Positions 22,591-31,471 of a stretch of DNA of 35,743 nt are shown here, piece after piece. Under the pieces are notes generated by a model, which searched no databases, was not told where the DNA came from, and saw only the letters and a program-made list of their open reading frames with translations. Position 1 is the first letter of the stretch. Each line of letters begins with the position of its first letter. A program made the position numbers and the translations under genes. Origin of the DNA: Limosilactobacillus pontis DSM 8475 (GTDB lineage Bacteria; Bacillota; Bacilli; Lactobacillales; Lactobacillaceae). The DNA is taken from NCBI RefSeq assembly GCF_001435345.1, contig NZ_AZGO01000043.1, positions 14,161-49,903 on the forward strand, written 5' to 3'.

Positions 22591-23994
22591 ATGCCGACAA
22601 TTGCGATTGAACAACTAAGCTTTCAGTTTGAACGCCAGCACCCCGTTATCCGCGACCTCAGCATGACGATCAACGGTGGCGAGGTCGCCCTGGTCACCGG
22701 GCCATCCGGCTGTGGGAAGTCCACCCTCCTCCGCCTGATTGCTGGCCTCCTGCCCAAGTACGGGGGCAAGGTGACGACCGGACGGATCGAGCGGCCCCAA
22801 GTCGACCACCACCCGGCCCAGATCGGAATGCTCTTCCAGGATCCGGCCATGCAGTTTGCCATGGACACCCCCCGCCACGAGCTTGAGTTTACCCTGGAGA
22901 ACTGCCAGGTTGTCCCCCGCCAGATACCGGTCAGGATGCAAGCGGTTAGTGACTTCTGCCGGATCGGCGACCTGCTTGACCAACCAATCACCACCCTCTC
23001 CGGCGGCCAGCAGCAGCGGGTGGCCCTAGCAGTAGTCGTGGCAATGGAACCGGACATCCTCCTGCTCGATGAACCCTTCGCCGCCATCGACGAGGACAAC
23101 CGCCGCTTCCTGATCGGCCAGCTCCAGCAGTGGCACGAGGCCCAGCCGGGACGGACAATCATCATCACCGACCACGACTGCCATGGCTACGCAGGTCTTC
23201 ATCCCCAAGTCTACCGTTTCAGTAACCAGCGAGTCACCGCCCTCACCCCTGAACAAGGGCAGAAAATAATTACCCACGCCGACCAGCTGGCGGCGGTCCC
23301 GCTCAAAGTCACCCGACCAACGGCAACGGTTCCAGCGATCATCCACCTCACCAACGTCAATATTACCCGCGGCCAGCGCGGCCTGATTATGGTCCCCGAC
23401 CTGACAATTGTCCGTAACAAGATCACCCTGCTGACCGGGGCCAACGGGGTCGGCAAATCAACCCTCTTTCGGGCCCTGACCCGGCTGATCCCCTACCAGG
23501 GAATGATCTCTTACCGTGGGAGGGACATTCAAGAGATATCACCCGGGAAATATCACCAGGAGGTTGGCCTGGTCTTTCAGCAGGCTAACGAGCAGTTCCT
23601 CGACGTTACGGTCGGCGAGGAACTAACCCTCAGCGCCAAGCACCAGCGCCAACTGCTATTAACCAACGATCGCTTAACAGATGCCCTCCGTAACTTTGGC
23701 CTGGCCGGAATGGAGGACCGGGTCGTCTACTCACTCAGCAGTGGTCAGCGCAAGAAGCTCCAGCTGCTGGTCATGCTGATGATCGGCCACCCCGTTCTCC
23801 TGCTTGACGAACCCTTCACTGGGCTTGATCAGGGCTCCCTGGCGACCGCCTTCGACCTCATTAGTCGCTGCCAGCAGGCCCTGCCGCAGACCATCATGAT
23901 CATCAGCCACCGCTTGGCCGGGCTCGACCGGCTGATCGACTACCACCTACACCTGGCGGATGGTCAGCTGACCTATCAGGGGGTGAAAGCATGA
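22591..23994 (+). CDS. ykoD: ECF transporter duplicated ATPase
   Basis: A 467-residue protein with two ABC ATPase domains fused, as in B. subtilis YkoD. Domain 1 (residues 1-235): Walker A GPSGCGKST, signature LSGGQQQR, Walker B ILLLDEPFAAID. Domain 2 (about 250-467): Walker A GANGVGKST, signature LSSGQRKK, Walker B VLLLDEPFTGLD, switch His in IISHRL. In domain 1 the switch region reads ITDHD, also with His, so both sites could work. It energises import through YkoE and YkoC. The stop overlaps the ykoC ATG by four bases (ATGA). Confidence 0.94.
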   Translation: MPTIAIEQLSFQFERQHPVIRDLSMTINGGEVALVTGPSGCGKSTLLRLIAGLLPKYGGKVTTGRIERPQVDHHPAQIGMLFQDPAMQFAMDTPRHELEFTLENCQVVPRQIPVRMQAVSDFCRIGDLLDQPITTLSGGQQQRVALAVVVAMEPDILLLDEPFAAIDEDNRRFLIGQLQQWHEAQPGRTIIITDHDCHGYAGLHPQVYRFSNQRVTALTPEQGQKIITHADQLAAVPLKVTRPTATVPAIIHLTNVNITRGQRGLIMVPDLTIVRNKITLLTGANGVGKSTLFRALTRLIPYQGMISYRGRDIQEISPGKYHQEVGLVFQQANEQFLDVTVGEELTLSAKHQRQLLLTNDRLTDALRNFGLAGMEDRVVYSLSSGQRKKLQLLVMLMIGHPVLLLDEPFTGLDQGSLATAFDLISRCQQALPQTIMIISHRLAGLDRLIDYHLHLADGQLTYQGVKA

Positions 23995-24644
23995 ATCCTA
24001 GTTTAAAGCTATTTTTGGTCCTTATCGTTGCTTTAGAGGCCACCTTCACCAGCCACCTCTACGTTAACCTGGTAATCATCGCCTGCGCCCTGGCTGCCCT
24101 GCTCTATCACCGAATCGGTTGGCGCCGCCTGTCCTGGCTGGTGGTCATCACCCTGGTGCCAGCCGCGGCCCTCTTCGTCACCATCGTCTTCTTCAGCCCC
24201 GCCCATAACGTTCACTTTGCCTGGGTCCTGGTGACCCGACTCTACGTCTACGTCCTGACCGGAGCAACCGTTTCTTGCACCACCAGCGCTCTCCAGTTGG
24301 TCCAGTCCCTTGAACAGAACTGCCACCTGCCGAGCAAGTTTGCCTACGGGATCCTGGCCGCCCTCAACCTCCTGCCGCGAATCCACCAGGAGGTCAGGAT
24401 CATTCGAGTGGCTGGCCAGATGCGTGGCATCACCCTCCATTGGTGGTCACCCCGCCTCTACTTCAAGGCAATCCTGGTCGCCAGCCAGTGGGCCGACCAG
24501 CTGGCCCAGGCCATGGAAAGCCACGGCTTTGTCGAAGGACAATCACGCACCTATGCCCACCGTATTCCCCTGGCCAGCCGGGACTGGCTCACCTTCGCCG
24601 TCCTGGTGGTTGCCCTCCAGGCCCTTATGATTGCACTTCCCTGA
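23991..24644 (+). CDS. ykoC: ECF transporter T component (EcfT/CbiQ-like)
   Basis: A 217-residue membrane protein with about five hydrophobic segments, coupling the ATPase YkoD to YkoE. It has the T-component feature of two cytoplasmic helices with short Ala-Arg-Gly-type motifs; here AGQMRGI near residue 145 and AMESHGF near residue 180 take those positions. It starts within the ykoD stop (ATGA), giving translational coupling. Last gene of the thiamine operon; no strong terminator directly follows. Confidence 0.9.
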   Translation: MNPSLKLFLVLIVALEATFTSHLYVNLVIIACALAALLYHRIGWRRLSWLVVITLVPAAALFVTIVFFSPAHNVHFAWVLVTRLYVYVLTGATVSCTTSALQLVQSLEQNCHLPSKFAYGILAALNLLPRIHQEVRIIRVAGQMRGITLHWWSPRLYFKAILVASQWADQLAQAMESHGFVEGQSRTYAHRIPLASRDWLTFAVLVVALQALMIALP

Positions 24645-24682
24645 CTTATCCGTCATAATTAAAAGAAAAAAGGATGACTAAT

Positions 24683-25021
24683 ATGCAGAGTAATACCACA
24701 ACGCGAATCGTCAACGCCCTTTCCTACCTCAGTATCCTCTTTCTCCCGGTGATCTTCCCCCTGATCGTCTGGATCGTCGCCCGGGCTAGTGATGACCCAA
24801 CCATTAGCCAGAATGCCCGGAAGGCCTTCTGGTCGCAGATCTTCCCCTTGCTCTACGTTATCTTTGCGATCCTCACGATGAGCATCGCCTCCCTCTACCA
24901 GGCGACCTTCCATGCGGGGGCACTGTTTGGAATCCTCCTGACCTTCGCCCTGCTGATTGCCCTGTTGCTGTTCACCTACAACATCGCAATGGCCGTCAAG
25001 ATGTTGCTGGGACGGGAATAA
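24683..25021 (+). CDS. Small DUF4870-like membrane protein
   Basis: A 112-residue protein with three to four hydrophobic segments. The N-terminal LSYLSILFLPVIFPLIVWI and the following ISQNARKAFWSQ loop match the DUF4870/Tic20-like pattern (a helix, a short loop with N/H-x-x-K/R, then helices). The ATG at 24683 has AAGGA 8 bases upstream; the ATG at 24674 is inside that site. Function unknown in this family. It lies 38 bases after ykoC and may be read from the same transcript. A weak hairpin, CGGAAA/TTTCCG at about 25030-25056, follows. Confidence 0.75.
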   Translation: MQSNTTTRIVNALSYLSILFLPVIFPLIVWIVARASDDPTISQNARKAFWSQIFPLLYVIFAILTMSIASLYQATFHAGALFGILLTFALLIALLLFTYNIAMAVKMLLGRE

Positions 25022-25073
25022 TACATTATCAACCGAGGCCGGAAATATGTTTTCCGACCCTGACTTTTGAAAG

Positions 25074-25117
25074 TGGACAAGGAAACACGTTCTTTTAAGG
25101 ACGTGATGAGTTGTCCA
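25074..25117. repeat. Nested hairpin at the left side of the tnpB element
   Basis: TGGACAA/TTGTCCA outer arms enclose CACGT/ACGTG inner arms with the loop TCTTTTAAGG. It precedes an AT-rich stretch and the tnpB gene. It could be the left-end structure of the IS1341-type element or a stand-alone terminator (TTGTTTTGATTTT follows). The exact left end was not fixed. Confidence 0.45.
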
Positions 25118-25227
25118 TTGTTTTGATTTTATAGCGAACATATGTTTGAAAGTTGATATAATATACTTAACAGAAAGATTGGCACTAGGACATTAATTAG
25201 CTTTGTTAACTAACCGTTGATGAAGGA

Positions 25228-26400
25228 ATGGTGGTAAAAATGGCGCATATTATAAAAGGGGTTAAACTTCGCCTATATCCCAATGCCCAGCAAAGAGAGC
25301 AGCTGTGGCAGATGTTTGGTAATGATCGCTTTGTTTGGAACCAGATGTTGACGATGGCGAAGGAACGGTATCAAAACAATCCTAGTAGTCACTTCGTCAA
25401 TGAATACGACATGAATTACCTGTTAAAAAGCCTTAAGCAAGAGTATCCATTCCTTAAGGCTAGTGACTCAACCAGTTTCCTGGTGGTTAATCACAACCTT
25501 ACCTAGGCCTTTAGGATGCTCTTTAAGCATCAAGGTGGTTACCCACGTTTTAAATCACGTCATGCTATTCGCCAAGCCTATACTGGTCGTTCAATTTGTC
25601 GGCTGCTTGCTAAGCGGCGGGTTAAGTTACCGAAGCTGGGTAGCATTCGGACCAGTAAGACGACCCGGTTAGCTAATGGTAAAATCAAGTGCTGTACGGT
25701 TTGCCGCGAGCCAACTGGTCGCTACTATCTGTCATTACAAGTTGAAGTTGAGGCTCCCAAACATTTAAGAAAGACGGAAAAAGCGGTCGGAATTGATGTT
25801 GGGATCACCGATCTAGTCATTAGTTCTGATGGCATTAAGTATGGAACCTTTAATACCAAATGGTATGAGAAACAAGCAATCACCTGGCAACGCAAATATA
25901 GCAAACGACGTCACCAGGTGACTATTGCCGTTCGTCAGTGGAACCATCATCACAAAATGGTAAAGGAAGAGCTAAATGATTACCAGAACTGGCAACGGGC
26001 GCGACAACAGAAGACTCGCTATCAAGCCAAGATAGCGAACCAACGGAAAGATTATTTGCATAAGTTAACGACGGCTTTGGTTAAGCAGTACGTCCTAATC
26101 GTTATTGAAGATTTGAAAACCAAAAATCTTCAGAAGAATCATTGCTTAGCTAAGTCGATCGCGAATGCTAGCTGGTATCAGTTTCGGACTATGCTGGCAT
26201 ACAAGTGTGCCTGGTATGGTAAACGCTTGGTGGTTAAACCAAACTATACTAGCCAAATTTGTAGCCACTGTGGTTACCATAGTGGATCTAAGCCACTTAA
26301 CATTCGTGAGTGGACGTGTCCAAGTTGTGGCACCCACCACGACCGGGATATTAATGCGGCAGTTAATATCCTGCATCAAGGATTAAACGCCGTTGGCTAG
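25228..26400 (+). pseudogene. tnpB: TnpB (IS200/IS605-family OrfB) with an in-frame amber codon
   Basis: TnpB is the RNA-guided RuvC nuclease of IS200/IS605 elements. The frame is continuous over 390 codons except for TAG at 25504-25506, where relatives have Gln (NLT-stop-AFRMLF; CAG to TAG would be one change). Downstream the enzyme looks complete: [15 protein letters not shown] and [10 protein letters not shown] give the first two RuvC acids, CSHCGYHSG...WTCPSCG is the zinc finger, [11 protein letters not shown] gives the third acid. The ATG at 25240 is an alternative start. A second ORF can restart at 25516 but lacks the N-terminal about 95 residues. No tnpA is present, so it is IS1341-like. 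Codon use is more AT-rich than its neighbours, consistent with transfer. Confidence 0.9.
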
Positions 26401-26519
26401 GGACTAGCCATGGTAAAAGAGTGGGGTTCCGTAAGTTAGGTATCCTGAATACAGGTGTAACATCCTAAATACTACGCCATGTTCCCAGAAGCGCGGTCAT
26501 TGATGGCCGAATAATTCAC
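26395..26519 (+). ncRNA. Putative omega RNA and right end of the tnpB element
   Basis: The 3' end of tnpB and the next 120 bases form a chain of hairpins: GGCTAG/CTAGCC across the stop codon (26395-26409), TTAGG/CCTAA around CCTG/CAGG (about 26437-26470), and CGGTCAT/ATGGCCG (26494-26509). It then ends in AATTCAC at about 26519. This is the usual layout of an IS605-type right end, where the guide segment is the flanking DNA that follows. Boundaries are by eye. Confidence 0.55.
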
Positions 26520-26521
26520 TA

Positions 26522-26551
26522 TTGTCAAGCCGGAATTCCCAGTGCTAAAAT
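26522..26551 (+). promoter_or_regulatory. Predicted promoter of the Na+/H+ antiporter gene
   Basis: TTGTCA and TAAAAT with an 18-base spacer. It begins about three bases after the putative right end of the tnpB element. Confidence 0.55.
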
Positions 26552-26596
26552 GGCTCCGTCTATTATTTATCAAATTTTCCTAGGTGGTGTATTAAA

Positions 26597-28582
26597 TTGG
26601 ACCTACTACTAGGTGTCATTTTGCTGTTGACCACGGTCGTCGTGGCCAACATTATTCATCTGATCTACCCTAAGATCCCACTCTCAATCTACCAGATCGT
26701 GGCCGGGGTCCTGCTGGCCAGTCTGCCAACCGCAACGACCAATTTCACCATGCATCCCGAACTCTTCATGATGGTGATCATCGCGCCGCTGATGTTCAAT
26801 GACGGACAAAACCAGTCCTTCCATTACCTCTCACGTAACTTCCGCTCGATCCTCTCGATTGCGGTTGCCCTGGCTCTAGTGACGGTCATCATCGCCGGTA
26901 CCGTCCTGCACCTGGCACTGCCACAGACCTTCCCCTTCGCCCTGGCCTTCATGTTGGCCGCAATCATCACACCGACGGACGCGGTGGCGGTCAAGTCAAT
27001 CACCTCGAGCATGTCGGTTCCTGAAAACGTCGACGGGGCCCTGGAATACGAATCGCTCTTCAACGATGCATCCGGGATTGTCCTCCTCGACCTCGCCCTG
27101 GCCGCCTACCAATCCGGCGACTTCTCGATTGGCCACGGTCTGTGGATCTTCGTCTACGTCTTCTTCGGCGGGATTATCTTTGGGGCAATTCTCGGCAGCC
27201 TCCTGATCAAGCTACGAATCGAGCTGATGCAGTCCCACGTCGACATCGGCTCGATCGTCATCCCGATCAACGTCATGACGCCGATCGTCATCTACTGGTT
27301 GGCCGAGGAGCTCCACTTCTCCGGTATCCTGGCCGTCGTGGCTGCCGGGGTCGTCCATAGTATCCTCTACAACCGTCTCCGGCTGACCTCCACTAAGGTC
27401 CAAATCGCCACCACCACTACCTGGTCGATCATCAGTGACGCCCTCAACGGCCTGGTCTTCGTCCTTCTTGGGGTCCTCTTGCCCCAGGTCCTCAGGCGCA
27501 CCAGCCTGGCTAACCTGGGCCGACTATTCATCATCTCCCTAGTTCTCTACCTAATCATGACCGTCATGCGCTACTGCTGGGTTCGTTTTAAACTGGTTAA
27601 GATTGACTCGCATAGGAACCAGCTTAACCGCGACAGCATCCTGATGGCCATCGGGGGCATCCACGGGACCATTACCCTGTCGCTGGCCTTCTCCTTGCCA
27701 GTAATGATTAACCACCACGCCTTCGCCTTCCGGAACTCAATGATCCTGATCGCGGCGATCGTGATCCTAATCAGCCTGCTGGTCGGCGCCATTGTCTATC
27801 CGATGCTCCTACCGGCCAAGACACAGAGCTACACCCCGGCCGAATTTCGGCAGCAGCTGATTGCGACTGTTCAGTACGCACTCAACCAGTTGCGTAGTCA
27901 GACCAAGCACTCCCCAGAACAGGCGGTGGTGATTGACCAGCTCAGCACCCAGATGAATCAGTACCACCAGTTCAACCAGCAACGCTACAACCAGTTAATG
28001 AATCGGGCCCATAAGGTCGAGATGCAAACCCTGGATCGTTTGAACGAGGAAAACACCATTACGGACCGCGAGGCGAACTTCTACGCACAGTTCGTCAGCC
28101 ACGCGATCCTGCGGAACAACCAGCACGGCCTGCTGGAATACTTCCAGCTCCTCTGGCACCGGCTCAAATGGCATCGTTTTCGCCGCAATCACCTGCACCA
28201 TCACCTCGTTGCCAACCCCCAACTGGCCGTAGACCCGCAGCAGCCCCTCCTCGCGGTTAAGCAACAGCGTCAGGCGATCCTGAAGGTTCTAAAGGTGGTC
28301 ATCAAAAATGTCGAAAACTACCTGCAGTCCATCGAAAACACCACCAACGCCAATGAGGTCGCCCTGGTCCGCCGGGTCTATCTCCAACAGGTCCAGCTCT
28401 TCAGCCGGGGGCAGGACCTCGACGCCGACGTCATCACCGGACTCTTCATCGAAGCCTTTCAGTGGGAACACAGCTTCGTTCAAGAGCAACTAGCCAGTGG
28501 CCAACTTTCTCAGGAGCTAGCCAACGCCCTCAATGAGAAGATCTCGACTGACGAGCTCGTCTATGCCCAATCGTTAGACTAA
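26597..28582 (+). CDS. CPA1-family Na+/H+ antiporter
   Basis: A monovalent cation:proton antiporter of the CPA1 (NhaP/NHE-like) family, 661 residues. About 12 membrane segments occupy residues 1-415. The key motif ESLFNDASGIVLLDLAL near residues 152-168 has the ND pair of CPA1 exchangers, and ITPTDAVAVKSI before it matches the family's unwound helix. The C-terminal 240 residues are hydrophilic and helical, rich in Gln, His and Arg, probably a cytoplasmic regulatory tail. The start is TTG at 26597, with AGGTGG about 10 bases upstream. It ends in its own terminator. Na versus K preference is unknown. Confidence 0.92.
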   Translation: MDLLLGVILLLTTVVVANIIHLIYPKIPLSIYQIVAGVLLASLPTATTNFTMHPELFMMVIIAPLMFNDGQNQSFHYLSRNFRSILSIAVALALVTVIIAGTVLHLALPQTFPFALAFMLAAIITPTDAVAVKSITSSMSVPENVDGALEYESLFNDASGIVLLDLALAAYQSGDFSIGHGLWIFVYVFFGGIIFGAILGSLLIKLRIELMQSHVDIGSIVIPINVMTPIVIYWLAEELHFSGILAVVAAGVVHSILYNRLRLTSTKVQIATTTTWSIISDALNGLVFVLLGVLLPQVLRRTSLANLGRLFIISLVLYLIMTVMRYCWVRFKLVKIDSHRNQLNRDSILMAIGGIHGTITLSLAFSLPVMINHHAFAFRNSMILIAAIVILISLLVGAIVYPMLLPAKTQSYTPAEFRQQLIATVQYALNQLRSQTKHSPEQAVVIDQLSTQMNQYHQFNQQRYNQLMNRAHKVEMQTLDRLNEENTITDREANFYAQFVSHAILRNNQHGLLEYFQLLWHRLKWHRFRRNHLHHHLVANPQLAVDPQQPLLAVKQQRQAILKVLKVVIKNVENYLQSIENTTNANEVALVRRVYLQQVQLFSRGQDLDADVITGLFIEAFQWEHSFVQEQLASGQLSQELANALNEKISTDELVYAQSLD

Positions 28583-28621
28583 AAAGAATGCCGAATCTCA
28601 GCGGATTCGACATTCTTTTTC
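28582..28621 (+). terminator. Terminator after the Na+/H+ antiporter gene
   Basis: AGAATGCCGAATC and GATTCGACATTCTTTTT form the stem. The left side starts in the stop codon. It also lies at the end of the convergent DUF1304 gene. Confidence 0.85.
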
Positions 28622-28977
28622 TATATAAAAGTGACTAACAGGGCGATCGCTGCCGGCAGCAGCTGGACCAGCCAGATCTTCCGCGTTGCCGTCAGGCCGC
28701 CATACAGGGCCACGATAACGATGAAGCCCAATAAGAGGCGGATAACCGTTACTAGGGCCGGCCCATGGAAGAGCCAGAAGCTAGCGATCAGCGAAATCCC
28801 CAGCATCCCGTTGTAGATTCCTTGGTTAGCCAGGGCAACACGGGCCGGACGCTGGTTGACGTATTCCAGCGGCATATCAAAGGCCTTGGCCTGCTGGGCC
28901 GGCGTACCGAACATCTCCAGGAACATGATTCCCAGGTGTTCAAGCGCCACGACTAATACTAAAATCATTGTGATCAT
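28621..28977 (-). CDS. DUF1304 membrane protein
   Basis: A 118-residue protein with four hydrophobic segments. The start LVVALEHLGIMFLEMFGTP and the NQGIYNGMLG motif near residue 52 are those of DUF1304 proteins. GGGAGGGG lies about 10 bases before the ATG. Function is unknown in the family. It lies 15 bases after the alpha/beta hydrolase gene and is probably in an operon with it. Confidence 0.88.
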   Translation of the reverse strand: MITMILVLVVALEHLGIMFLEMFGTPAQQAKAFDMPLEYVNQRPARVALANQGIYNGMLGISLIASFWLFHGPALVTVIRLLLGFIVIVALYGGLTATRKIWLVQLLPAAIALLVTFI

Positions 28978-28992
28978 TTCGTAAGCCCCTCC

Positions 28993-29961
28993 CTACTTCA
29001 CATATTTTGCCAGGAAATCCTGAACATGGTGCGTGTAAGCCTGTGGGCAATGAGCATAGGAGGCCGCGTGCTTGGCGCCCGGCACCACCCATAGTTCCTT
29101 GGGACCACGGGTAGCAGCATAGTTTTTGTAGACCATCTTGGCCGGGACGAAGGTGTCCTCGCTGCCGTGGATAAAGAGCATCGGCCGGGTGTTGTTATGT
29201 AACATCGCCAGTGAATCGGCCTCCCCGGTGAAGAAGCCGTTCTGGATGCGGTTGACCCCACTCAAGATCGCAATCAACGGGTAGCGCAGGACGGTCGGAA
29301 TATGGTAGAGCTTGCTAGCCTCGTGATTTAGCTCGGCGTTTAGGCTGGTGTAACCACAGTCCTCCACAAAGGCCTTGACCTGGTGGGGAAGTTTGATCCC
29401 ACTGGTCATCATCGTGGTGGCTCCACCCATACTGGTCCCGAAGATGACGATCTGACTACGTGAGCCGTCCTTGGTGATCAGCTTGTTGGCCCACTTCCGG
29501 ACATCGTAACGTTCGGGCCAGCCATAGCCGATGTATTTTCCCTGGCTCTGGCCGTGTGCCCGAGCATCAGGCAACAACACATTGTAGCCTAGCTGGTGGA
29601 ACATCGCTGCGTAGGCCCCCATGTCCTCCTTGCGGCCCATGAAGCCGTGAAGGATGATGACATTCTTGGTGGTCTCGTGGGCAGCGGGAATGTAGTCGGC
29701 CACGAGGTGATAATGCCCCTGAGCCGATTCCATGGTCCAGTGCTGCTTCTTGGCGTGCTCAAACCAGGTCTTCTGGTGGTAGAGGGGATCATTACGACTG
29801 ATCCGGGAAGACGACTGGTGGATAAAGTCCTTATGGCCTGGCACCATCGCCACCGTAAAGAAGTAACTCCCCGCGATGAGCATGGCCACCACAATGACGC
29901 CGATGATTCCAATCAGCCAGTTTCTGAAGAGATGACGCTTTTTCTTAACAACTGTACTCAA
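28993..29961 (-). CDS. Membrane-anchored alpha/beta hydrolase
   Basis: An alpha/beta-hydrolase fold protein, about 322 residues, anchored by one N-terminal helix (WLIGIIGVIVVAMLIAGSYF) with the enzyme domain outside. Oxyanion motif LHGFMGR, nucleophile elbow GTSMGGATT, and the late Asp and His in HGSEDTFVP and PGAKHAASY complete the triad. I prefer the TTG at 29961 because GGGG lies about 10 bases upstream. A GTG at 29976 is a longer option that overlaps that site; neither start is strong. It resembles the YqkD-type extracellular hydrolases of Firmicutes. Substrate unknown. First gene of an operon with DUF1304. Confidence 0.87.
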   Translation of the reverse strand: MSTVVKKKRHLFRNWLIGIIGVIVVAMLIAGSYFFTVAMVPGHKDFIHQSSSRISRNDPLYHQKTWFEHAKKQHWTMESAQGHYHLVADYIPAAHETTKNVIILHGFMGRKEDMGAYAAMFHQLGYNVLLPDARAHGQSQGKYIGYGWPERYDVRKWANKLITKDGSRSQIVIFGTSMGGATTMMTSGIKLPHQVKAFVEDCGYTSLNAELNHEASKLYHIPTVLRYPLIAILSGVNRIQNGFFTGEADSLAMLHNNTRPMLFIHGSEDTFVPAKMVYKNYAATRGPKELWVVPGAKHAASYAHCPQAYTHHVQDFLAKYVK

Positions 29962-30098
29962 TTTAATTAACCCCACGTCGTATTTTTTGAAATAATGCGA
30001 TTAGTTTAGCACACTTTCTGTTACTTTGCATACCGTTTCCCCTGTTAATCGGCGCCGGCAATGGTAAAATAATAGTGATACAGTAAGGAAGTGAGCAC

Positions 30099-30512
30099 AT
30101 GTTTCCAGAAAGACTGCGCGCTTTACGTAAGGGCCAGAAAATTACACTAAAGGAATTGGCGAACCACCTCAACGAGCACCTAGGACCGGGTGAGAAGCCC
30201 AACACTGCCTCCCAGATCGGCAACTGGGAGCGGGGCATCCGGACCCCGTCATACATTGAGGCCCGCAAGCTTGCCGAGTTCTTCAACGTGAGTCTTGACT
30301 ACCTGACGGGGAAGACCGATCGCAACGACTTCGACCTCGCCAAGCTTTTCTTTTCCAATAAGGACCTCCTGTTTAACAACACCGTGTTGTCCAGTGACGA
30401 TCGCTATGAAATCTTCCAGCTGATCGACGGCTACCTCAAGGGGCGGACCAACCGACACGACACCGATAAGTTCTATGGCAAGCAGGAGCAACTCGATCTG
30501 AAGTTAAAATAA
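30099..30512 (+). CDS. XRE-family regulator
   Basis: A 137-residue protein with a Cro/CI helix-turn-helix at residues 4-66: RLRALRKGQKITLKELANHL, an extended loop EHLGPGEKPNTASQI, then NWERGIRTPSYIEARKLAEF and SLDYLTGKTD. The loop is longer than usual. The C-terminal 70 residues are helical with no known domain. AAGGAAGTGAGCAC precedes the ATG. It is 9 bases upstream of a methyltransferase gene with which it forms an operon. The family often controls itself; no operator could be identified. Confidence 0.87.
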   Translation: MFPERLRALRKGQKITLKELANHLNEHLGPGEKPNTASQIGNWERGIRTPSYIEARKLAEFFNVSLDYLTGKTDRNDFDLAKLFFSNKDLLFNNTVLSSDDRYEIFQLIDGYLKGRTNRHDTDKFYGKQEQLDLKLK

Positions 30513-30521
30513 GGAGCAAGT

Positions 30522-31379
30522 ATGAATCCAAAGAAGCTAAAGCAACTCAAAAAACGGGTCAAAAGGGCCCAACAGGCAGTCCACCAGGCTCCCTACATCA
30601 GTGAGCTGATGCGCGACCGCGACCTCTTCGACGATTTTCCCGAGGTCAAGTACCTGATCAACAACGCCCTGGAAAGTGACCGCCTGCTTAAGAACGGCCT
30701 CCTTCCCCAACCGCTACCGACCCTCCTGCTGCCCGACGATATCCAAGACACCATTTTTAAGCAGGTCAACCAGCAGTATCCTCAGGGTGATCCGCGGGGC
30801 GACCAGCTGTGGAACAAGTACAGTGCGCCCTTGCCAAAACTGGATAAGTCCCTGCGCAACTTCCGTGACTACCTCGAGGACACCTACGGGATGTGGTCCT
30901 ACGTCAATGCCCCGTTTGCCAAGGCGCTGGCCGATTACCTCAACGGGGCCCCGGTCCTTGAGATCATGGCCGGTAACGGCTATATCTCCAAGGGATTACG
31001 GAACAATAACGCCAACCAGCGGATCTACACCACCGATAGCCAGGCCTGGACCAGGGAAAACGAGACCGGCAAGCACCCGGTCACCACGATCGAAAAGCTC
31101 GACGCCATCAGCGCCATCAAGAAGTATGGGGATCAGGTCGACTACGTTATCATGTCCTGGGCACCAGACAAGGAGGAAGTTGACTGGGACGTTCTCCAGC
31201 TCCTCCGTCACGACTACCCGGACGTCAAGTTCCTGGTCATCGGCGAACAAGACGGGGCCACCAACTCCAAGAAGTTCTGGCAGGAGGCCCAACTCAGCCA
31301 GGATGAGGGCCTGCAAAAGGTCAACCAGCAGCTGCATTCATTTGACCTAATCGACGAGCAGATCTACCTGGTCAAATAA
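30522..31379 (+). CDS. SAM-dependent methyltransferase-like protein
   Basis: A 285-residue cytoplasmic protein. After an N-terminal helical region of 130 residues rich in Lys and Gln, VLEIMAGNGYISKGL at about residue 145 is a class I SAM-binding motif I (E/DxxAGxG), and YVIMSWAPDKEEVDW at about 205-220 fits motif IV with the position usually occupied by the substrate-binding acidic or Asn-Pro residues. Substrate is not known. AAGGAG lies 6 bases before the ATG. It is preceded by an XRE regulator and closed by a strong terminator. Confidence 0.75.
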   Translation: MNPKKLKQLKKRVKRAQQAVHQAPYISELMRDRDLFDDFPEVKYLINNALESDRLLKNGLLPQPLPTLLLPDDIQDTIFKQVNQQYPQGDPRGDQLWNKYSAPLPKLDKSLRNFRDYLEDTYGMWSYVNAPFAKALADYLNGAPVLEIMAGNGYISKGLRNNNANQRIYTTDSQAWTRENETGKHPVTTIEKLDAISAIKKYGDQVDYVIMSWAPDKEEVDWDVLQLLRHDYPDVKFLVIGEQDGATNSKKFWQEAQLSQDEGLQKVNQQLHSFDLIDEQIYLVK

Positions 31380-31416
31380 ATTGGTTTGGCTAAAATCGTG
31401 ATTAATAGGGCCAGGA

Positions 31417-31462
31417 AAATGGCCAGGACCCCAAGTGTTTTTGTGATCCTGGCCATTTTTAA
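31417..31462 (+). terminator. Terminator after the methyltransferase gene
   Basis: AAAATGGCCAGGA and TCCTGGCCATTTTT give a 13-pair stem. The left side is A-rich, so it can also act on the opposite strand. Confidence 0.92.
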
Positions 31463-31471
31463 CTAGCATTA

